In this document: positions 1 to 10,312 of the stretch, one piece after another | Layout of the letters: each line of letters begins with the position of its first letter | Numbering within the stretch: position 1 is the first letter of the stretch | From: Euphorbia lathyris | Taxonomy: Eukaryota; Streptophyta; Magnoliopsida; Malpighiales; Euphorbiaceae | Reading direction: 5' to 3' | Length of the DNA: 64,000 nt | Assembly (NCBI RefSeq): GCF_963576675.1 | Contig: NC_088913.1 | Location: 75,701,001-75,765,000, forward strand | Translations under genes and position numbers: made by a program | Notes under the pieces: generated by a model | What the model was told of the DNA's origin: nothing | The model's input: only the letters and a program-made list of their open reading frames with translations | The model's database searches: none

Positions 1-116
1 ATAATACAATTAATTAGTATTCTTGTTCATTAAAATTTTATATTTGTTTTTCATCTACCATTCCATGACTCCTAAATTCAATGACTCATTACAAGAATAC
101 TAATTAATTGTATTAT
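1..116. repeat. Inverted repeat at the window edge, possible MITE
   Basis: Bases 1-25 and 92-116 are perfect reverse complements (25-bp arms) separated by 66 bp of AT-rich DNA. This suggests a small foldback element or MITE. The left flank is cut by the window, so no target-site duplication can be tested. No coding content. Confidence 0.5.
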
Positions 117-141
117 AATAAATAAGAATATAAAACTAAAT

Positions 142-295
142 AAAAAGATAGGTGTCTGCTTTACAAAGTACCGTTACTTGGTGCTCATTTTTATCATTGG
201 ATTAATTTTATGCTCCATCATCCAATGGGAAAAACCACACCAAGTAACGATACTTTGTAAAAAACAAAGTAACCATAGCGGACACCAAAAAGATA
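142..295. mobile_element. 136-bp Mutator-type MITE with 9-bp target duplication
   Basis: The element spans 151-286. It begins GGTGTCTGCTTTACAAAGTA and ends with the near reverse complement. It is flanked by the perfect 9-bp direct repeat AAAAAGATA at 142-150 and 287-295. A 9-bp duplication is the signature of Mutator-family transposition. The element is too short to code for anything. It lies about 440 bp upstream of the resistance gene start codon. Confidence 0.85.
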
Positions 296-342
296 ATATA
301 TAAAGTTAATAGAAAAAGAATATAATATGATTAATTTAATTG

Positions 343-535
343 TGACGTTTAGCTTGAATTTGATATATTTTGTAAAACGTTAAGCTTAAATTCGTATAAT
401 TTTGTAAACGTTAAGCCTATAATGATCCTATTTTATACGTGGGACCTAAATTAATTCTATATTATAAAACGTTAAGCCTAAATTGATATTATGTTGTAAA
501 CGTGTTATTTTGAACGTTGAACCTAAATTCGGAAT
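343..535. repeat. Degenerate 31-bp tandem repeat upstream of the NLR gene
   Basis: The motif ACGTTAAGCCTAAATT and variants recur near 344, 377, 408, 438, 469, 500 and 514, a spacing of about 30-33 bp. Copies are diverged. A related 30-bp motif occurs at 57847-57960. The repeat lies in the promoter region of the resistance gene. Confidence 0.6.
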
Positions 536-728
536 TCCCAAAATTCACGCCTATTTTGATACCCTATCATTGAATAAAATTATCTCTTCTATACATATAT
601 GGTCTAGTCTTCTCTGAGAGAACCTACTACTCTACCACCATTGAAGATTGATAGTACCATAGCCTTCTTTTAGAATTAGGGATTTTCTAATTCTGTTGGA
701 TCATAATTTCCTTGTAGAATTGATACTA
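536..728 (+). promoter_or_regulatory. Probable core promoter and 5' UTR of the NLR gene
   Basis: A TATA-like stretch (TATACATATAT, 590-600) lies about 130 bp before the ATG at 729, in unique sequence free of repeat copies. The transcription start cannot be fixed from sequence alone. Confidence 0.35.
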
Positions 729-3700
729 ATGGCTGAGACTGTCCTGAGTTTTGTGGTAGAGGAAACTCTGAGAAGGGGGCTTTCTCTCATAAGTGATGAA
801 GTCAAACTAATTTGGAATCTCAAAGATGAACTGGAAGAGCTTCAAGATTCACTCACAACCATTCGTGCTATCTTACAAGCTGCAGAGGCGCAACAGAACG
901 AAAGAGAGCATGTAAGGCGTTGGTTCATGAAACTAAAAGATATAGCTTATGAGGCTGAAGATGTTTTTGATGAGATAGCTTATGAGACTCTTCGACGTAA
1001 GGTACTCAACCTCAGTCCTTCACCCAGTTCCACCAGAGCCGTTGTTTTTGTTAAGAAAGCTGCATTTAAGGTTAAATTGGCTCATAAAGTTAGCAATATT
1101 AAAGGTTTGCTTGACAAAATTAAAAATGATTTAGGTGCTGTGATTCAAATTCAAGGCATTTCTAGCTATATTCCTCAAGTAGATTTGGATCGAGAAACAG
1201 ATCCAGTTCTAGATAAGCTACCTGTTGGAAGGGAAGTTGATGTGTTAAGTATTGTTAACTTGCTTTCTCGCTCTTGCCATCAACAAATTCTCACTATTGT
1301 TCCCATTGTTGGAATGGGTGGTCTTGGAAAGACTACTTTGGCTAAATTTGTGTGTCAACAAGTAAAAGCAAGAAACTCTTTTGATGTCATAATATGGGTT
1401 TGTGTTTCTCAGAAAACTTTTGATGAACAAAAAATTTTAGGAGAAATGTTGCAGCATTTGAATGCAATGATGGGGGGTTTAACTAACATGGGTGCGATTC
1501 TTCGACAACTCAGAGAAGAGTTGGCGAGAAAGAAGTTCCTTCTTGTTCTTGATGATGTTTGGGAAGATATCTTAGGAAAATGGGATCATTTGAAATGTTT
1601 ATTATTGGAAGTTTGTAGAAGTAATGGAAATGCTATGGTTGTCACAACTCGTAGCGAGGAAGTGGCCGCGGTAGTCGAGACTTCAACTCAACATAGGCAT
1701 AGATTAAGTGTCTTGTCTGATGATGAGTGTTGGTCGATTTTGAAGGACAGAGCATCTAGGAATGGAAGAACATTAATCCCTTCAAATTTAGAGCCCATTG
1801 GAGTAGACATTGCGAAAAAGTGTAGAGGGGTGCCGCTAGCTGCAAAAGTTTTGGGGTGGACAATGGGATTTAATATGGAGGAAAAAGAATGGCTGAAAAT
1901 TAGAGACAGTAATGTTTTGAATGCAAGGGATGAAAAGGAGAATGTTGAATCTATATTGAAATTGAGTTTTGATTACTTGCCTTCATATTTAAAGCCATGC
2001 TTTACATTTTGTTCGATTTTTCCGAAAGACTTTTTGATTAGAAAGGAAGAGTTAGTACTGTTCTGGATGGCTGAGGGGTTTATTGAGTCATTTAATGAGG
2101 GGAACACGTATTTTAATGCCTTACTTGCAAATTCCTTCTTCCAAGATGCAAAAAGGGATGATGATGGGGATGTTATGGAATGCAAAATGCATGATCTTGT
2201 GCACGATCTTGCATTGTCTCTATCCAAATTTGAAATATCGACAAGGGAGAACTGTTTAACCGTAGATAGAGCATCTTGCATCCGTCACTTGTATGCAAAT
2301 GATCAATTTGTTACAAGTTCAATGGCTAATCTGAAGGGTAGAGCCAAGAAGTTGCATACTATTATCCTCGAGAATGCTCCCTATCAAAAGTCGTGGAAGT
2401 TGAAAAGCTTGCGAATTCTGAGCTTGAATGGTGCTTATATGGAAGTGTTGCCATCCTCAATTGGCAACATGAAACATTTGAGATATCTTGACGTCTCAAA
2501 TTCTAACATCATAGAGCTGCCTGAATTCATCACCAAACTGTACAATCTTCTAACTTTGAAATTTCTCGAGTGCAAGGAACTTACCAAGCTTCCTAGGGAG
2601 ACAATTAACAACCTAATCAACTTGAAGCTTATTGCTTTTTCTTACGAGCACCAGATGCCATTTCGATTAGGGCTGCTATCTTGTCTTGAAACTTTGCCTT
2701 TATTTGTTGTTGGTCGTTACGCGGGAGGTAGCATTGCAGAACTTGAATGCCTAGACAAACTCAGAGGGCAATTGGAAATAAGGAGACTTGAAGATGTGAA
2801 TAATGTGGAAGAAGTTGAAAGAGCAAATCTGCAGGGGAAAACTAATATAGAAGGATTGGTTTTAGCATGGAGTCTTCATTTTGCTGGAACGTTAGGTGCA
2901 AGAAGAAATATATACATGGAAGTTCTGGAAGGCCTTCAACCTCACTCAAAGATAAAGAGAATAGAGATTAGGAATTATTTGGGTAAAAAGTGGGCATCAT
3001 GGATGTTGAGAATGAAGAGTCCAAGTCATGGCGATTCTTTCGTAGTACTCAATAACTTGGTGGATCTTAGTTTAATTGCGTGCAGCTACTGTGAACAACT
3101 TCCACGGCTTGGAGATCTTCCTTGTCTTAAATTTCTCAAGTTAGAAGCGATGGGAAGAGTGAAGTGCATCGATAACGAGTTCTACGGGATTGATACTAAA
3201 GGCAATAACAGTGAATGCTTGAGGCTGTTTCCAGCTTTAGAATCATTCCTTTTAAGGAAGATGAGTGATTTAACTGAATGGACGGCTCCATTACTAGACG
3301 GTGAAGATGGCGGTGACAGGGTGGTTGTATTTCCTTGCCTCCAAGAATTGTCGATTCAAAATTGTGCTAAACTGAGAATGTTTCCAATAAGTTATCTCCA
3401 GGCGCTTGTGAAGCTAGAAATCAAAGATTGTGAGGAACTGAGTTACATATTTGATGAGCTGCAGTCCTTCCCTTCTCTTACAAGTCTATCCATTAAAGGA
3501 TGTTCACAATTAACTCGTCTTCCAAATGTGATTCTATCCAACTCGTGTTTCAAGGAACTGAGCATATGCGGTTGCCAGAGGCTGAGAAGTATTCCTGAAG
3601 ATTTCGGGAAACTGAGCTCCCTAATATCTTTGCAGATGTCAACATGTGAAGAACTAAGGGATTTTCCAGACGAAATACTTTGCAGTCTGACTCAACTGAA

Positions 3701-4124
3701 GAAACTAAGTATTGGTGCATTCTCAGAGGAGTTGAATGATTTCCGTTATCTGAATCGAATCAAAGACCTTCCATGTCTCGAAGAGTTAGAAATATGGGGA
3801 TCTGATTGTTTTGATTGTGAAATGTCTATTCTACCAAATCAACTTCAACACCTCACTGCTCTCAAGTCATTGAAGATAATTGGATTTGCAGCAATGGAAG
3901 AATTGCCAGAATGGTTTTGTAATCTCCAGTCTCTTCAATCTCTTTCTCTTGATCGTTGTCAGAGTCTCAAGTGTGGACCGACAGCTGCAACCGTACGAAG
4001 CCTCTCCAATTTAAGGCTTCTCTACATTGACTGCTGTCCCTTTCTTGAGAAAAAGAAATATGGATGGAAGGAATTTTCACACATCACAAAAGTCAAAGTC
4101 TATTTCAGACACGTAGATTTTTGA
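729..4124 (+). CDS. CC-NB-LRR disease resistance protein (RGA-type), intact
   Basis: Intracellular immune receptor of the coiled-coil NB-ARC LRR class, which senses pathogen effectors and triggers defence. The open frame extends upstream only through a non-ATG codon. The family start MAETVL places translation at 729 and gives 1131 residues in one exon. Domains in order: Rx-type N-terminal coiled coil with an EDVFDE motif (about residues 1-180); P-loop GMGGLGKTT (about 195-203); kinase-2 LVLDDVW (about 270); RNBS-B VVTTR; GLPL-type GVPLAA; RNBS-D CFTFCSIFPKDF; MHD motif MHDLVHDLA (about 487). Degenerate leucine-rich repeats then run to the C-terminus. All key nucleotide-binding residues are present, and length and order match RGA/I2-like proteins. 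The ligand cannot be inferred. It is the only intact host gene seen, and it stands beside dense transposon DNA. Confidence 0.95.
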   Translation: MAETVLSFVVEETLRRGLSLISDEVKLIWNLKDELEELQDSLTTIRAILQAAEAQQNEREHVRRWFMKLKDIAYEAEDVFDEIAYETLRRKVLNLSPSPSSTRAVVFVKKAAFKVKLAHKVSNIKGLLDKIKNDLGAVIQIQGISSYIPQVDLDRETDPVLDKLPVGREVDVLSIVNLLSRSCHQQILTIVPIVGMGGLGKTTLAKFVCQQVKARNSFDVIIWVCVSQKTFDEQKILGEMLQHLNAMMGGLTNMGAILRQLREELARKKFLLVLDDVWEDILGKWDHLKCLLLEVCRSNGNAMVVTTRSEEVAAVVETSTQHRHRLSVLSDDECWSILKDRASRNGRTLIPSNLEPIGVDIAKKCRGVPLAAKVLGWTMGFNMEEKEWLKIRDSNVLNARDEKENVESILKLSFDYLPSYLKPCFTFCSIFPKDFLIRKEELVLFWMAEGFIESFNEGNTYFNALLANSFFQDAKRDDDGDVMECKMHDLVHDLALSLSKFEISTRENCLTVDRASCIRHLYANDQFVTSSMANLKGRAKKLHTIILENAPYQKSWKLKSLRILSLNGAYMEVLPSSIGNMKHLRYLDVSNSNIIELPEFITKLYNLLTLKFLECKELTKLPRETINNLINLKLIAFSYEHQMPFRLGLLSCLETLPLFVVGRYAGGSIAELECLDKLRGQLEIRRLEDVNNVEEVERANLQGKTNIEGLVLAWSLHFAGTLGARRNIYMEVLEGLQPHSKIKRIEIRNYLGKKWASWMLRMKSPSHGDSFVVLNNLVDLSLIACSYCEQLPRLGDLPCLKFLKLEAMGRVKCIDNEFYGIDTKGNNSECLRLFPALESFLLRKMSDLTEWTAPLLDGEDGGDRVVVFPCLQELSIQNCAKLRMFPISYLQALVKLEIKDCEELSYIFDELQSFPSLTSLSIKGCSQLTRLPNVILSNSCFKELSICGCQRLRSIPEDFGKLSSLISLQMSTCEELRDFPDEILCSLTQLKKLSIGAFSEELNDFRYLNRIKDLPCLEELEIWGSDCFDCEMSILPNQLQHLTALKSLKIIGFAAMEELPEWFCNLQSLQSLSLDRCQSLKCGPTAATVRSLSNLRLLYIDCCPFLEKKKYGWKEFSHITKVKVYFRHVDF

Positions 4125-4994
4125 ATGTGTGTGTTGAATATGATCTGTTTGAATTGTTTTTATGTTTTTCCAATGCAAGACGTTTTATCTTGTGCTGGAA
4201 GTTTATTAATAGATGTGATTGTCAAGATTTTGTAATGTAAACTTCTTGATTATGATACAATGTTAAAAGAACTTAGGTCTAAATACTACCTGAAACTAGT
4301 TCAAAGAGGAAGATTGCTTCATCTTTAGAACGACTCTGGACCAAGAAATGGGAGATTTTTGTAATGACTTTACTGATGCAAATTCTTTTGGAAGAGACTC
4401 AGCAACTTCAACATCATCTTTTAGGACCTCAATGAAGTTCTTCCAATCAAATCAAATATATCCTTAAAGTCACTGATTCAATATTCAATTGCAAGTATTT
4501 GAAAACTATAAGAAAACAACTTAAAGGAAACACAAACAAACCTTGGATCTGTCCAAAAGGAAGCATGATCTAGAGAAGGAAATACCAAAGTGGCATTTAT
4601 AATTTTCGCAATAGCAACCATATCACTTATCTGCATTCAGTGCCGGAGCCAAAAACAAATACTCGGGGTCGGTTAATGGACCAAGATATTTTAAAAATGA
4701 CAGATTTATTTTAGACTAAGCATCAGCTATGGATAATCCTGTCATAGATTCAGTGGGTAATGTCAAATCCATCTGCAAATTAGGGATGAGAAAAATTAAC
4801 CAATAACCGATAACCGAGCTGAAATTGGAGTTTGCACCTAGTCCAAATGATTAAGATACTGGATCAGGTTAACTATCTAAACATGAATTGGATCAGGTTA
4901 ACCATCTAACCATTTTCTGTCTCTTTTGTTTCCGAGACTAGCGAATAGAGCTACACACTAAATAGCTAGGCACGCTCTTTCCAATACTAGTTAC
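4125..4994. other. 3' flank of the NLR gene, no gene seen
   Basis: AT-rich sequence that probably starts with the 3' UTR of the resistance gene. No open frame of note. Around 4640 a stretch containing GTGCCGGAGCC resembles the ends of some plant transposons, but no partner end was found. Confidence 0.4.
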
Positions 4995-4996
4995 TA

Positions 4997-5529
4997 CAGT
5001 AAAACTTCGATAAATGCATATCCTTGGGACTAGAAAAAAATATTCATTAAGCGATATTGTTTATTTATCGATAAATGAATAAATTATTCATTTATCGATA
5101 AATCAATATTTATTATCTTATAGATAATTTTTCATTGTAAAACATATCAAAAGATGTCTTTCAAGCAATGATCACCTTAAACAACTACTTGCTTCAACAT
5201 GAGCAAAATATATCAGAAGTTGTGTTTGCACTATAAAAAATTAAGGATGATGTTCATTTTGGTTTGGGTGGAAAAAAAAAACAATAGATGCATTTTTTCA
5301 GAAAAAATGACTTCTAGTTGATTGATTGAAAGGTTTTGGTCTATATATATAATTCGATAATTATTAATTTATATTTTCATTAGATCCTTAAGGATTTAAA
5401 TATTTTTATTACTTAATGCATTTAGCGAGGTTATTACTTTAGTCCATTGGCCCAAGTCGGGACCGAAAGAATTTATTATATAAACGAGGTTATTATTTTA
5501 TCGAACATTCATTTATCAAGGTGTAACTG
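4997..5529. mobile_element. Emigrant/pogo-type MITE, 533 bp
   Basis: The left end CAGTAAAACTTCGATAAATG and the right end (reverse complement CAGTTACACCTTGATAAATG) form diverged terminal inverted repeats. Both are flanked by TA (4995-4996 and 5530-5531). The CAGTAAAAC terminus and the TA target match plant Emigrant/Lemi1 pogo-like elements. No transposase fragment is visible. A second member with better ends is at 17589-18337. Confidence 0.75.
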
Positions 5530-5665
5530 TATTCTTTTTTTATACTCGGGATTGACTAATAAGTGTAATTGAATTGAATATTAATACCTCATTTATATAA
5601 GTATTTGTTTTACCAACAAAAAAAATGAAATGCACATGGGATGCAAAAAAAAAAAAAAAAAAGTA

Positions 5666-5805
5666 GGGCATTGCTATATACCGCACCCAAATTCCGGTCC
5701 ACCGCATCCTCTTGACCATATTGCCCTTCTCATTTTATTTCTTCCAAAACCTTAAAAGCTCTCTCTCCCTTTCTCTCCCGAGCACAAATCCCGGATTTTA
5801 CAAAA
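5666..5805 (+). repeat. Possible left terminus and 5' leader of a MULE
   Basis: After an A-run (5646-5662) the sequence GGGCATTGCTATATACCGCA begins a stretch that resembles terminal inverted repeats of plant Mutator-like elements. It runs into a CT-rich leader before the transposase start codon. The opposite terminus has been lost, so this assignment is tentative. Confidence 0.35.
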
Positions 5806-7455
5806 ATGGAGCTAAGCATTCCCGAAGATAATGATTTCGAACACGAGGTAATATTACGATTCTTAAATACGTGTCTGTTTAATTTTTATTTTTTTTCGTT
5901 GGTTTTTGCCTGAACAGGTAGCACGTAATCCCGTTCCGTCGGCCGAACGATGAACTACCCGTTCAGCCTAGGGACGGGAAGCATGCGCCACCTGTTCCAC
6001 CGATGGAACGGATGGTACGCGCCGCCCGTTCCACCGATGGAACAGGTGGTACACGCCGCCCGTTCCACCGATGGAACGGCAGTACGCTTTATCCGTTCTC
6101 ACCAATGGTGAAACGGGCAAGCTACCCGTTCAGGCAAAAACGGGCAGCAATTGCCCCGAACTATTTTGTTTATTATTTTTAATGTAAATTATGATAACCT
6201 ATTATGCATTTTTTGTATATTCAGGTACCGTTAGAAGATTGGAAACCCGATAACATTTATTATAGTTCGCGTTTCATAACGGATACTGTTTTCCCTTCGT
6301 GTCAGGATGCTATTGATTGAGCAAAAAAGATAGCTATTCAGAATGGGTTTGAGATTGTAATATCTTCGCACAAACATGGGGGAAAACAGAAGCTGTTGTG
6401 ATGTTCACGGGGTGAACGCTATAGAGGTGTTGTGAGAATTGATGAAGATCCTGCAATAAGAAAAAGTAAAACTAAAGCGTGCTGCTGTAAATTTTAGATT
6501 AAAGCCTATCAACATGCAGACCTTTCTAGATGGGGGATACAGGCTAAGGCTGGGTTAACTGGAATGCATAACCATACAATGCGTGTGTATCCAAAGGGAA
6601 GTCGGCAGATGAGCGGACTCAGTATCGCATCCAAACAAATTGTGCGTGATATGACTTCAGCTCAAGGAAAGCCATGTGCTATTTTAGCAGTAGTTAAAGA
6701 AAAACACCCAGAAGACAACCCAATAATTAAACACATATATAATTACAGGGACAAAATGAGGAAGGACGGGTTTGAAGGTAGAGACTTGGCTAGTCAATTC
6801 TACCATATTGCTGTGGAGAACAAATATGTCAATTACACACAAGCTGATTCTGGTGTGATAACGCATGTGTTTATGGCACATCCAGATTCAGTTGATATGT
6901 TCAAGACTTACCACTGGTACATTGACATTGATTCAACATACAAAACAAACAAGTACAAAATGCCGTTTGTTGAGATTGTGGGGATGACGCCATGCAATAA
7001 CAACTTCAAGATAGCGTATGCTATAGTTAAAGACGAGACTGAAGGGAGCTATCGTTGGATTTTGCAAAGGCTGAGGATTTTGATTGGGTTTGATCTTAAC
7101 CCGGCCGTTATTGTTAGTGACAGGGAGCTTGGATTATTAAAGCCGATCAAAGAAGTTTTTCCACAAGCAGCGCACTTGCTATGCACTTGGCATATAAATA
7201 AGGATGTGGAAGATCGGGTGTATAGAATTTTAGGAGATAAAGGACATGCCTCTAAATTCAAGAATGGCAAATGGAGAACAATATTACAATCATTAACCAT
7301 TGAGGAGTACGAGACCAATCTTAGCATGATGAAGGATGGGATGAGTAGGTACAAAAATCTTATCTCGTATGTTGAGGAGACGTGGTTGGTGCATAAGGAG
7401 AAGTTTGTTGTTGCTTGGACAAAGGAGTTCCTACATTTTGGCAACACAACTTCTT
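5806..7455 (+). pseudogene. Mutator-like element transposase, decayed and 3'-truncated
   Basis: Exon 1 (5806-5847) has an ATG and ends at a GT. The acceptor AG is at 6223-6224, and the frame continues in phase. Exon 2 carries three in-frame stops (TGA 6318, TGA 6399, TAG 6495), then is open from 6564. The open part covers the MULE catalytic core: first aspartate region in YIDIDSTYKT, second in IVSDRELGL, and the C2H-type CTWHINKD motif. Family resemblance ends near FLHFGNTTS at about 7455; beyond this a GC-rich block replaces the rest, including the SWIM zinc finger. All three stops can arise by C-to-T or G-to-A change. The gene cannot make active transposase. Confidence 0.85.
5934..6150. repeat. 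GC-rich dyad repeat inside the MULE intron
   Basis: The 377-bp intron (5848-6224) contains a short tandem array whose unit holds the dyad GTTCCACCGATGGAAC. Clear copies start at 5994, 6028 and 6062, exactly 34 bp apart, with degenerate copies on both sides. The array is GC-rich inside an AT-rich intron. Confidence 0.75.
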
Positions 7456-7462
7456 GTCGAAG

Positions 7463-7804
7463 GTTGGGCGTTCGCCCACCACTGTTGGGCGTTCGTCCAA
7501 CGCCCGTTGGGTGTTCACCCAATATCGTGGGGCGCTCGCCCAGAGGCTGTCGGGCGCGTGCGCCCAGCGGCCGTCGGCCGTACGCTCCGCGCTATCGGGC
7601 GCGCGTGCCCAGCGGCTGTCGGGCGTGCACCCCGCGCTGTCGGGCGTGCGTCCAATTGTCGTCGGGCACGCGACGACTGCCGCTAGGCGCTCGCACCACG
7701 TTGCTGAGCACTCGCGAGCCGCCCACTCGGCGATCACGACTCCTACTGACCTCTCGTTTTCGTTTTTTTTTTAATACATTTTTTTCGCGTTAAAACTCCC
7801 GGAA
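7463..7804. repeat. GC-rich block homologous to the Ogre-like LTR U3
   Basis: This block replaces the 3' half of the MULE transposase gene. It is very similar to about 53125-53469, within the right LTR of the element at 38263-53531, and ends at the shared sequence CTCCCGGAA. It is made of GGGCG...CGCCC dyads. It reads in frame with the transposase to 7793, giving a spurious Arg/Pro/Gly-rich tail; several long open frames here are by-products of the repeat composition. Confidence 0.85.
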
Positions 7805-8959
7805 GATCCAATCGTTACCATAATTACACCCGTTCCCGAGAATCATGTGTCTAATGGGTTTGAAGAGTATCAGATCCTGATATCTTGGCAAACGTCCTCC
7901 TATCAACAGGAGACATGTGGCACACCCTACTTCTCAACTCATAACTGTTTTCTACAGCTTAATAACAATATAATAGAGTAAGTTCAGCTCATGTGTGGTA
8001 CTTCATTCATTTTATTAAACTTACATTGCAGCTTTTGTTCACTGATTGTGATTATCCTTAGTCCTTTCATAAACTAAGTTAGGCATCAGAGCGAGTTAGC
8101 CGAACAATTATCCTCCTCTGGCCTAGTTTATGTGCAATCGCATGTTGACAAGTGGACTTCAGGATTCAACCACATCAAATTGGTGTGGTGAGTGATGGAA
8201 CGAACACAATGATGACTCGTTTGAACAATTCTATTGAAATTTCTTCCACCAATGCATTCCACACATCGGGGGTCTAGAAAACAACTAAGGAAGAGGCACG
8301 CCAAATTCTACTAGTCAATCGCGACTTAACTCTAGATTTGGTGGAAGAAGACGAAGTCATAGACCCTCAACAACAAAGACTCTTCGATGCAATCTCTTGA
8401 TGTCTGGCAGAAAAACTTGGATTTATCCATAACGTAGTCAGCGTCATAAGGCAAGAACACGTCATTCAAATGAACGAAGTGAAAGAAAAACTCGTGATAG
8501 CAGAATAAACCATCAAATATGTGAACAAACTTGAGAATACCAACTGCTCAACCGGACACCACACTGTCCAAAGTTCTTATTGTCAGTGAGATGTATGACC
8601 GAAGAACCGAGTAAGGGATCTGGATGCTCAGTCAAAGGGGAAAAAAGAATCCCTAATACGATGTTGCTGGTCCCCGAATTCCTCATGCACGTAAGATAAA
8701 CGATGCTGATCAATCCCTTGTAAAGATAGACCGAGTAAGAAAAGAAAGACGACCCTCCCTGAATAGGAGGACATCGGGCTCCAATGACTAAAGGATCTAC
8801 CACCGGTTGGATGAATCTCGATACGTCAGCTAAGAAAGAGAAGTCGAGCCATAGACCCGGGAGCGATGGGCACCAAAGAAAAGGAACTTCCCTATCAAAT
8901 AATTTGACGTCGGGACTAATTTTGATGTAATACAGAAAGAGCTCGCCAAGCTCAAAAGC

Positions 8960-9510
8960 ACTACCATCGAGGTGGGGATCGACACCAAACACCCCGACAT
9001 CATATAGGTAGTAATACCCATATATAAAAGGATCGTGACTGAGCCCATGCCTCGAAGGTTCAAGTACCCGTTGTTGAAAGAGTATGACGGGACATCAGAT
9101 CCCACTACTCAAAAAGTTCAGGCGGGCCATGGACACCAGAACAGCAACTAACGTTGTGATGTGTCGCATGTTGCCTATTACCCTCAAAGGCACTGATTCC
9201 TACTGGTACGAATAACTTGACAACGAGACAATCATTAACTTCAAAAAAAATATTGAGGTTCTTCACCGATCACTTTGTTACATCTATCTCTGAAAGTAAG
9301 ATCATGTAGGATCCCAAAGTATTGAATATGGAGGGAGCGGTTGGCATCATGGTAGCCAATTTCCTCAATAAAGAGTTATTCCAAGAGCTAACGACCAAAA
9401 GACACCGAACCTCCAAGTACTTGATGACCAAGGCAAGAGACTTATGTAGATGGGAGGCCCACATGCTCAGCCCTCTGTTGAACGAGAAAGCCGCCCTTAC
9501 CAATAGGTAG
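8960..9510 (+). pseudogene. Gypsy gag fragment
   Basis: Near 9040-9100 the translation contains EPMPRRFKYPLLKEYDGTSD, typical of the start of the retrotransposon gag domain. The frame is broken around 9110. Later pieces at 9130-9300 and 9322-9510 are gag-like in other frames. Together these show a gag gene (capsid and nucleocapsid of the virus-like particle) with several frameshifts and stops. Confidence 0.55.
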
Positions 9511-9984
9511 TCTGTAAATGATAAGTATCCAGACCGAAGAAAGTCACGAGAGCACCTAGTGAGGACACTGATCTCCTTGAACGCTCCTAAAGAAAGAGGT
9601 CATGTAGTGGGTCGAGAAGAATAGCGTACGCATCACCTATCGTCCCAAGATGATAAAATCACCCTCACACGATAATGGAGCATACTATAACTTCCACAAA
9701 AGTGAGGGACACGATACAAAGAAAATTGGAGATAGCTTATCGTCGAGTAGGAAAAACTAGGCGACAAAGGAAATCTAAACCATTTTTTGACGAAATTTGG
9801 AAGAGGCCCGACCTCCGAGCCAAATGAAAGAAAACATAATGGCAAAACCCCATGGGATGTTATCAACATCATCTCTGAAGGTCCTAGCTTGAGGTGCGTA
9901 TCCAAAATAGGAAGGTCCCCTAAGAAATATGGGTCTGGCATGTTAAGCGACTTCTCATTCGTCAAGACACGAGGTACCCTAAGG

Positions 9985-10312
9985 AAGCACGTGATGATGC
10001 ACTGGTAATCAAAGTTGGGATCAATGACTTCAAGGTTCACAGGGCTTTAGTGGATACAGGAAGCTCAACCAACATCATGGTGAAGAAAGCCTACGAGGCA
10101 CTTCACCTCGAGCTAAGTAGGTTAACTCTCGCGAAGGCTCCTCTAACAGGAATCAACGGACACTCAGTCTCCCTACTAGGAAGCTTGGTCATAAGAGTCG
10201 AAGTTGGGGACTCCCAAACCACATGGCAGTCAGAAGTGGAATTCCTATAGACCTAAATAAAGCTTGTCTAAAGAACTCTTGTCCCCTTCCCTGCAACGTA
10301 TGCTCATCGATA
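9985..10312 (+). pseudogene. Gypsy protease joined to RT scrap by deletion
   Basis: The aspartic protease active site VDTGSS is at about 10050-10067. Beyond a stop at about 10248, the sequence 10252-10295 reads DLNKACLKN, a motif from the start of the reverse transcriptase. In intact elements several hundred codons separate these, so an internal deletion has joined them. Not functional. Confidence 0.65.

Larger units (their letters stand above)
7805..10312 (+). mobile_element. Decayed Ty3-gypsy remnant, plus strand
   Basis: A leader with a possible degenerate primer site near 8078-8095 is followed by gag, protease and a scrap of reverse transcriptase, all on the plus strand and broken by many stops. 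No LTR pair could be paired up. The right end is an internal truncation, because the RT scrap breaks off into unrelated AT-rich DNA. Confidence 0.65.

Noticed and set aside
696..728. Upstream extension of the NLR frame
   Set aside because: It begins with a non-ATG codon; the family N-terminus MAETVL starts at the first ATG, 729.
1245..2620. Three minus-strand open frames within the NLR gene
   Set aside because: Shadows of the sense coding sequence; no domain.
4640..4700. GTGCCGGAGCC stretch, like a transposon end
   Set aside because: No matching second end or target duplication was found.
7360..7774. Open frames on both strands inside the MULE gene 3' part
   Set aside because: Same palindrome block as in the LTR; composition artefact, not genes.
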